DNA of 8,045 bases. Origin: Chloroflexota bacterium (GTDB lineage: Bacteria; Chloroflexota; Dehalococcoidia; SM23-28-2; RBG-16-64-32). Position 1 is the stretch's first letter, and every line of letters begins with the position of its first letter. Both the position numbers and the translations under genes were made by a program. The notes below the pieces were generated by a model. The model saw only the letters and a program-made list of their open reading frames with translations. It searched no databases and had not been told where the DNA came from. The stretch covers positions 1 through 8,045 of the forward strand of contig JADFKG010000094.1 of NCBI GenBank assembly GCA_022565075.1, read 5' to 3'. Positions 5,195 through 8,045 of the stretch are shown in pieces.

Positions 5195-5471
5195 GGCGAA
5201 GACGGAGACGAGTACGGCAGCCGATGCCGGCTTAGCGAGCCCCGGATGGTGGGAGCGGGGCGTGGCAGAGCCACCGGAAGATCACTCCCGAGCCGCCGAC
5301 CGAAACCCGCAAGGGAAGTAGGCTCGGCCGGAAGCCCCCGTTAGCAGAGGCAGGCGTATAAGTCTTCGCCACGGCGGAGACCGTGCGCCAGGAACGAGCG
5401 CTCCGGCATGTCGGAGAAGCAGGGTGGTACCGCGAGCCATATGGCCCGTCCCTACGGGGGACGGGCTTTTT
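5195..5471 (+). promoter_or_regulatory. T-box leader (tRNA-Ile sensing riboswitch) of ileS
   Basis: T-box leaders bind a specific tRNA and permit transcription of the downstream gene only when that tRNA is uncharged. Visible elements, in order: the lower stem I strand (GGCG 5195-5198, GGAG 5204-5207) pairing with CTCC 5285-5288 and CGCC 5294-5297; the S-turn AGTA (5211-5214); an AG-bulge region (AGCGAG 5234-5239); the hairpin GCCCCG/CGGGGC (5239-5244/5256-5261) with distal loop GATGGTGGGAG; the specifier region GGAAGATCACTCC with codon ATC at 5281-5283; a CCGTTA stem II-type element near 5338-5343; a stem III-like hairpin (CTCCG/CGGAG 5401-5405/5412-5416); the T-box core AGGGTGGTACCGCG (5421-5434), whose TGGT would pair with the ACCA end of tRNA-Ile; and an intrinsic terminator. 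The isoleucine codon agrees with ileS downstream. The pairings were read by eye, not folded. This leader explains the 404-nt gap between genes. Confidence 0.93.
5444..5471 (+). terminator. Intrinsic terminator of the T-box leader
   Basis: Nine perfectly paired bases, GCCCGTCCC (5444-5452) and GGGACGGGC (5458-5466), enclose the loop TACGG and are followed by five Ts (5467-5471). Its position directly after the T-box core indicates control by premature termination, with the antiterminator competing for the same bases when uncharged tRNA is bound. ileS begins 29 nt later. Confidence 0.92.
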
Positions 5472-5499
5472 GATTGCGCGCCACGAGAAGAGGTTAGTG

Positions 5500-8045
5500 A
5501 TGTTCGATCCAGTAGACAGCAGGCAGAGCTTCCCGAAGCTTGAGGAGGAGATCCTCGAGTTCTGGAAGCGACACGATACGTTCAAGAAGAGCGTCGAGGC
5601 ACGCCCGGAGGAGAAGACCTACGTCTTCTATGAGGGGCCGCCGACGGCGAACGCCCGGCCCGGCGTGCACCACGTCCTTACGCGCGCGTTCAAGGACCTG
5701 TTCCCGCGCTACAAGACGATGCGCGGCTACCGCGTGCCCCGCAAGGGCGGCTGGGACACGCACGGCCTGCCCGTTGAGCTGGAGGTGGAGCGCGAGCTGG
5801 GCCTCAAGAGCAAGCCGGAGATCGAGGAGTTCGGCGTCGAGGAGTTCAACCGTCGCTGCCGGGAGTCGGTCTTCCGCTACGTCAAGGAGTGGACGAAGCT
5901 GACCGAGCGGATCGCCTTCTGGATCGACATGGACGATCCGTACGTCACCTATGACAACGAGTACATCGAGTCAGTCTGGTGGGTGATCAAGAGCCTGTGG
6001 GGCAAGGGGCTGATCTACCAGGACCGGCGCTCGACGCCGCACTGTCCGCGCTGCGAGACGTCGCTCTCGGACGCTGAGGTGGCGCTCGGCTACAAGGAGA
6101 ACACGCCGGACCCGTCGGTGTCGGTGAAGTTCCGTCTTACGGAGGAGTCCGTGGCGGCGCTCGGCGACAAGCTTTCGGGGGCTGGCGGCGCCGTCTTTGT
6201 CGTCGCCTGGACGACGACGCCGTGGACGCTGCCCGGCAACACCGCGCTCGCCGTCAAGCCAGACGCTACGTACTCCGTGTACGAGATCGAAGGCGCACGC
6301 ATCATCGTCGCCTCTGAGCGCCGCCAGGACGTGCCGGAGGAAGCGACCGAGGTTGCTACGCTGCCGGGGTCGGCGCTCGTCGGGTTGCACTACGAGCCGT
6401 TGTACGAGCCGCTGTCGTGGGGCGTGGCGGCGTCCTGGTTCGACACGGCGCAGGACGGCCGGCTGGCGTCTGTGGACGACCTGGGGACGGTTGAGAACGC
6501 CTACGTCGTGCTCGGCGGGGAGTTCGTATCGCTCGACGATGGTACCGGCGTCGTGCACGTCGCGCCGGCGTTCGGGGCCGAGGACTTTCAGCTGGGCAAG
6601 GAGAACGGCCTGCTGTTCCTCCAGCCGGTGGACCTGCGCGGGAACATGGCGGACGGCTCGCCCTGGGCCGGGCAGTTCGTCAAGGACGCCGACGCCGGGA
6701 TCATGGATGACCTGGCGGAGCGCGACCTCCTCTTCAAGCGGGGCGAGATCAAGCACACGTATCCGTTCTGCTGGCGTTGCGACACGCCGCTGCTCTACTA
6801 CGCCAAGCCGACCTGGTACATCCGCACAACCGCCGTCAAGGACCGCCTGATCGAGAGCAACGAGAAGATCAACTGGTATCCGGACCACATCAAGCACGGC
6901 CGCTTCGGCAACTGGCTGCAGAACAACGTCGACTGGGCGCTCAGCCGCGAGCGCTACTGGGGCACGCCGCTGCCGATCTGGGGGTGCACGTCCTGCGGCG
7001 CCAACCAGTGCATCGGCTCGCGCGCGGAGCTGCGAGAGCGCGCCGTTGACCCGGCGGCCGTGGACGCGCTCGACGACTTCCACCGGCCGTACATCGACCG
7101 CATCGAGCTGAAGTGCGCCGACTGCGACGGCGTGGCGAAGCGCGCACCGGAGCTGATGGACGTGTGGCTGGACTCGGGCGCGATGCCGTACGCGCAGTGG
7201 CACTATCCGCACGAAAACAAGGAGAAGTTTCGCGCCAACTTCCCGGCCGACTTCATCTGTGAGGCGGTGGACCAGACCCGCGGCTGGTTCTACACGCTGC
7301 ACGCCGAGGCCGTGCTGTTGAACTCGATCGAGGAGGTGCCCGAGTCGATCGCTTTCCGCAACGTCATCTGCACCGGCCACATCCTGGACGAGAAGGGCCG
7401 GAAGATGAGCAAGAGCCTGGGCAACGCGGTCGATCCGTTCGAGGTCATCGACCAGACCGGGGCGGATGCGCTGCGCTGGTACCTCTACACGGCGACGCGT
7501 CCGGGAGACGCCCGGCGCTTCTCCATCAAGCTCGTGCAGGAGTCGCTGCGGCGGTTCTTCCTGACGTACTGGAACACGTACAGCTTCTTCGTCACCTACG
7601 CCAACCTCGACGGCTTCGACCCGACGAAGAGCGGGCCCGGCGAGCGGACTGAGCTGGACCGCTGGGTGCTCTCCGAGCTGAACGCGCTCGTGCGGAAGGT
7701 GACGGACGGCCTCGATGAGTACGATCCGACGACGACGGGCCGCGCGATCCAGGAGTTCGTGGCCGACCTCTCGAACTGGTACGTGCGCCGCAGCCGCCGC
7801 CGCTTCTGGCGGGGTGAGATGGACGAGGACAAGGTCGCGGCCTACCAGACGCTCTACACCTGCCTCGTGACGGTGGCGAAGCTGCTGGCGCCGTTTGCGC
7901 CGTTCATCGCCGAGGCCGTCTATCGCAACCTCGTCTGCGCGGTCGATAAGGAAGCGCCGGAAAGCGTGCACCTGACCGACTGGCCGGAGGCGGAGGCGGA
8001 CCTCGTCGACCAGGCGCTGATGGACGAGACGCGGCTGGTCATGCG
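5500..8045 (+). CDS. ileS: Isoleucyl-tRNA synthetase, IleS2-like (C-terminus outside window)
   Basis: IleRS charges tRNA-Ile with isoleucine in the cytosol and edits misactivated valine. The visible 848 residues include FYEGPPTANARPGVHHVL (43-60), then GGWDTHGLPVE. A CP1 editing domain follows with WTTTPWTLPGNTA and DDGTGVVHVAPAFGAED. Further on are WALSRERYWGTPLP, MDVWLDSG, the KMSKS loop (K635-S639, GRKMSKSLGN) and an anticodon-binding region with WYVRRSRRRFW. Cysteine pairs at C182/C185 and C424, plus CTSC and CADC, could bind zinc. The class I HxGH signature is replaced by G55-V56-H57-H58, a variant known from some IleS2-type enzymes. Overall pattern (GPPTAN, WLDSGAMPYAQWHYP) fits the eukaryote-like IleS2 group rather than IleS1. 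The start is ATG 5500 with AAGAGG 6 nt before it. No stop occurs before the right edge. Regulation is by the T-box leader. A long open frame on the opposite strand is a composition shadow. Confidence 0.96.
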   Translation, partial: MFDPVDSRQSFPKLEEEILEFWKRHDTFKKSVEARPEEKTYVFYEGPPTANARPGVHHVLTRAFKDLFPRYKTMRGYRVPRKGGWDTHGLPVELEVERELGLKSKPEIEEFGVEEFNRRCRESVFRYVKEWTKLTERIAFWIDMDDPYVTYDNEYIESVWWVIKSLWGKGLIYQDRRSTPHCPRCETSLSDAEVALGYKENTPDPSVSVKFRLTEESVAALGDKLSGAGGAVFVVAWTTTPWTLPGNTALAVKPDATYSVYEIEGARIIVASERRQDVPEEATEVATLPGSALVGLHYEPLYEPLSWGVAASWFDTAQDGRLASVDDLGTVENAYVVLGGEFVSLDDGTGVVHVAPAFGAEDFQLGKENGLLFLQPVDLRGNMADGSPWAGQFVKDADAGIMDDLAERDLLFKRGEIKHTYPFCWRCDTPLLYYAKPTWYIRTTAVKDRLIESNEKINWYPDHIKHGRFGNWLQNNVDWALSRERYWGTPLPIWGCTSCGANQCIGSRAELRERAVDPAAVDALDDFHRPYIDRIELKCADCDGVAKRAPELMDVWLDSGAMPYAQWHYPHENKEKFRANFPADFICEAVDQTRGWFYTLHAEAVLLNSIEEVPESIAFRNVICTGHILDEKGRKMSKSLGNAVDPFEVIDQTGADALRWYLYTATRPGDARRFSIKLVQESLRRFFLTYWNTYSFFVTYANLDGFDPTKSGPGERTELDRWVLSELNALVRKVTDGLDEYDPTTTGRAIQEFVADLSNWYVRRSRRRFWRGEMDEDKVAAYQTLYTCLVTVAKLLAPFAPFIAEAVYRNLVCAVDKEAPESVHLTDWPEAEADLVDQALMDETRLVM

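Noticed and set aside
5251..5289. Ultrashort stem I T-box (GGGAG paired with CTCCC around the specifier)
   Set aside because: The upstream AGTA S-turn, AG-bulge and GATGGTGGGAG distal loop fit a full-length canonical stem I, and the presence of a terminator speaks for the transcriptional class.
5971..7971. Open reading frame of 666 codons on the minus strand opposite ileS
   Set aside because: It is antisense to clearly coding ileS sequence, is rich in Arg, Ala and Val as expected from a GC-rich complement, and shows no recognisable domain.

Overview
The window looks like bacterial chromosome from a high-GC organism. It carries the conserved rpmH-rnpA-yidD-yidC-jag cluster on the minus strand and, divergently on the plus strand, a small zinc-ribbon gene followed by a T-box-controlled isoleucyl-tRNA synthetase gene. 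A single-membrane (Gram-positive type) YidC, a tRNA-sensing T-box leader, a CxxC-x17-CxxC zinc-ribbon protein and an IleRS of the eukaryote-like IleS2 type together suggest Chloroflexota or a related high-GC, probably monoderm lineage. That assignment is an inference; the window has no 16S gene or other direct taxonomic marker.

Left part (minus strand, read right to left). A promoter at 4541-4569 drives rpmH (L34), rnpA (RNase P protein), yidD, a predicted lipoprotein with an eight-bladed PQQ-type beta-propeller, yidC (insertase) and jag/khpB (KH-R3H RNA-binding protein). Coupling is tight: rnpA/yidD and propeller/yidC each share an ATGA overlap, and yidC/jag overlap by 38 nt. After a 152-nt spacer containing head-to-head hairpin repeats comes a PfkB-family sugar kinase, cut off by the left edge. 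Its N-terminal region contains an in-frame hairpin repeat.

Middle (4462-4717). A divergent control region holds the rpmH promoter and two leader hairpins on one side and a TTGTTT-17-TATAAT promoter for the zinc-ribbon gene on the other. dnaA, often the divergent neighbour of rpmH, is absent, and I see no DnaA-box cluster here.

Right part (plus strand). The zinc-ribbon protein ends at 5095. The 404-nt gap to ileS is filled by a promoter and a full T-box leader: S-turn AGTA, AG-bulge/apical loop, AUC specifier, AGGGTGGTACCGCG core and intrinsic terminator. ileS runs off the right edge.

Points most worth a second look: the IleRS signature motif reads GVHH instead of HxGH; the propeller lipoprotein sits inside the insertase operon and seems to lack a canonical start codon, with a strong Shine-Dalgarno sequence placed ahead of an ATA; a dispersed hairpin repeat has been absorbed into the kinase reading frame; and the basic tail of YidC is encoded entirely within its overlap with jag.
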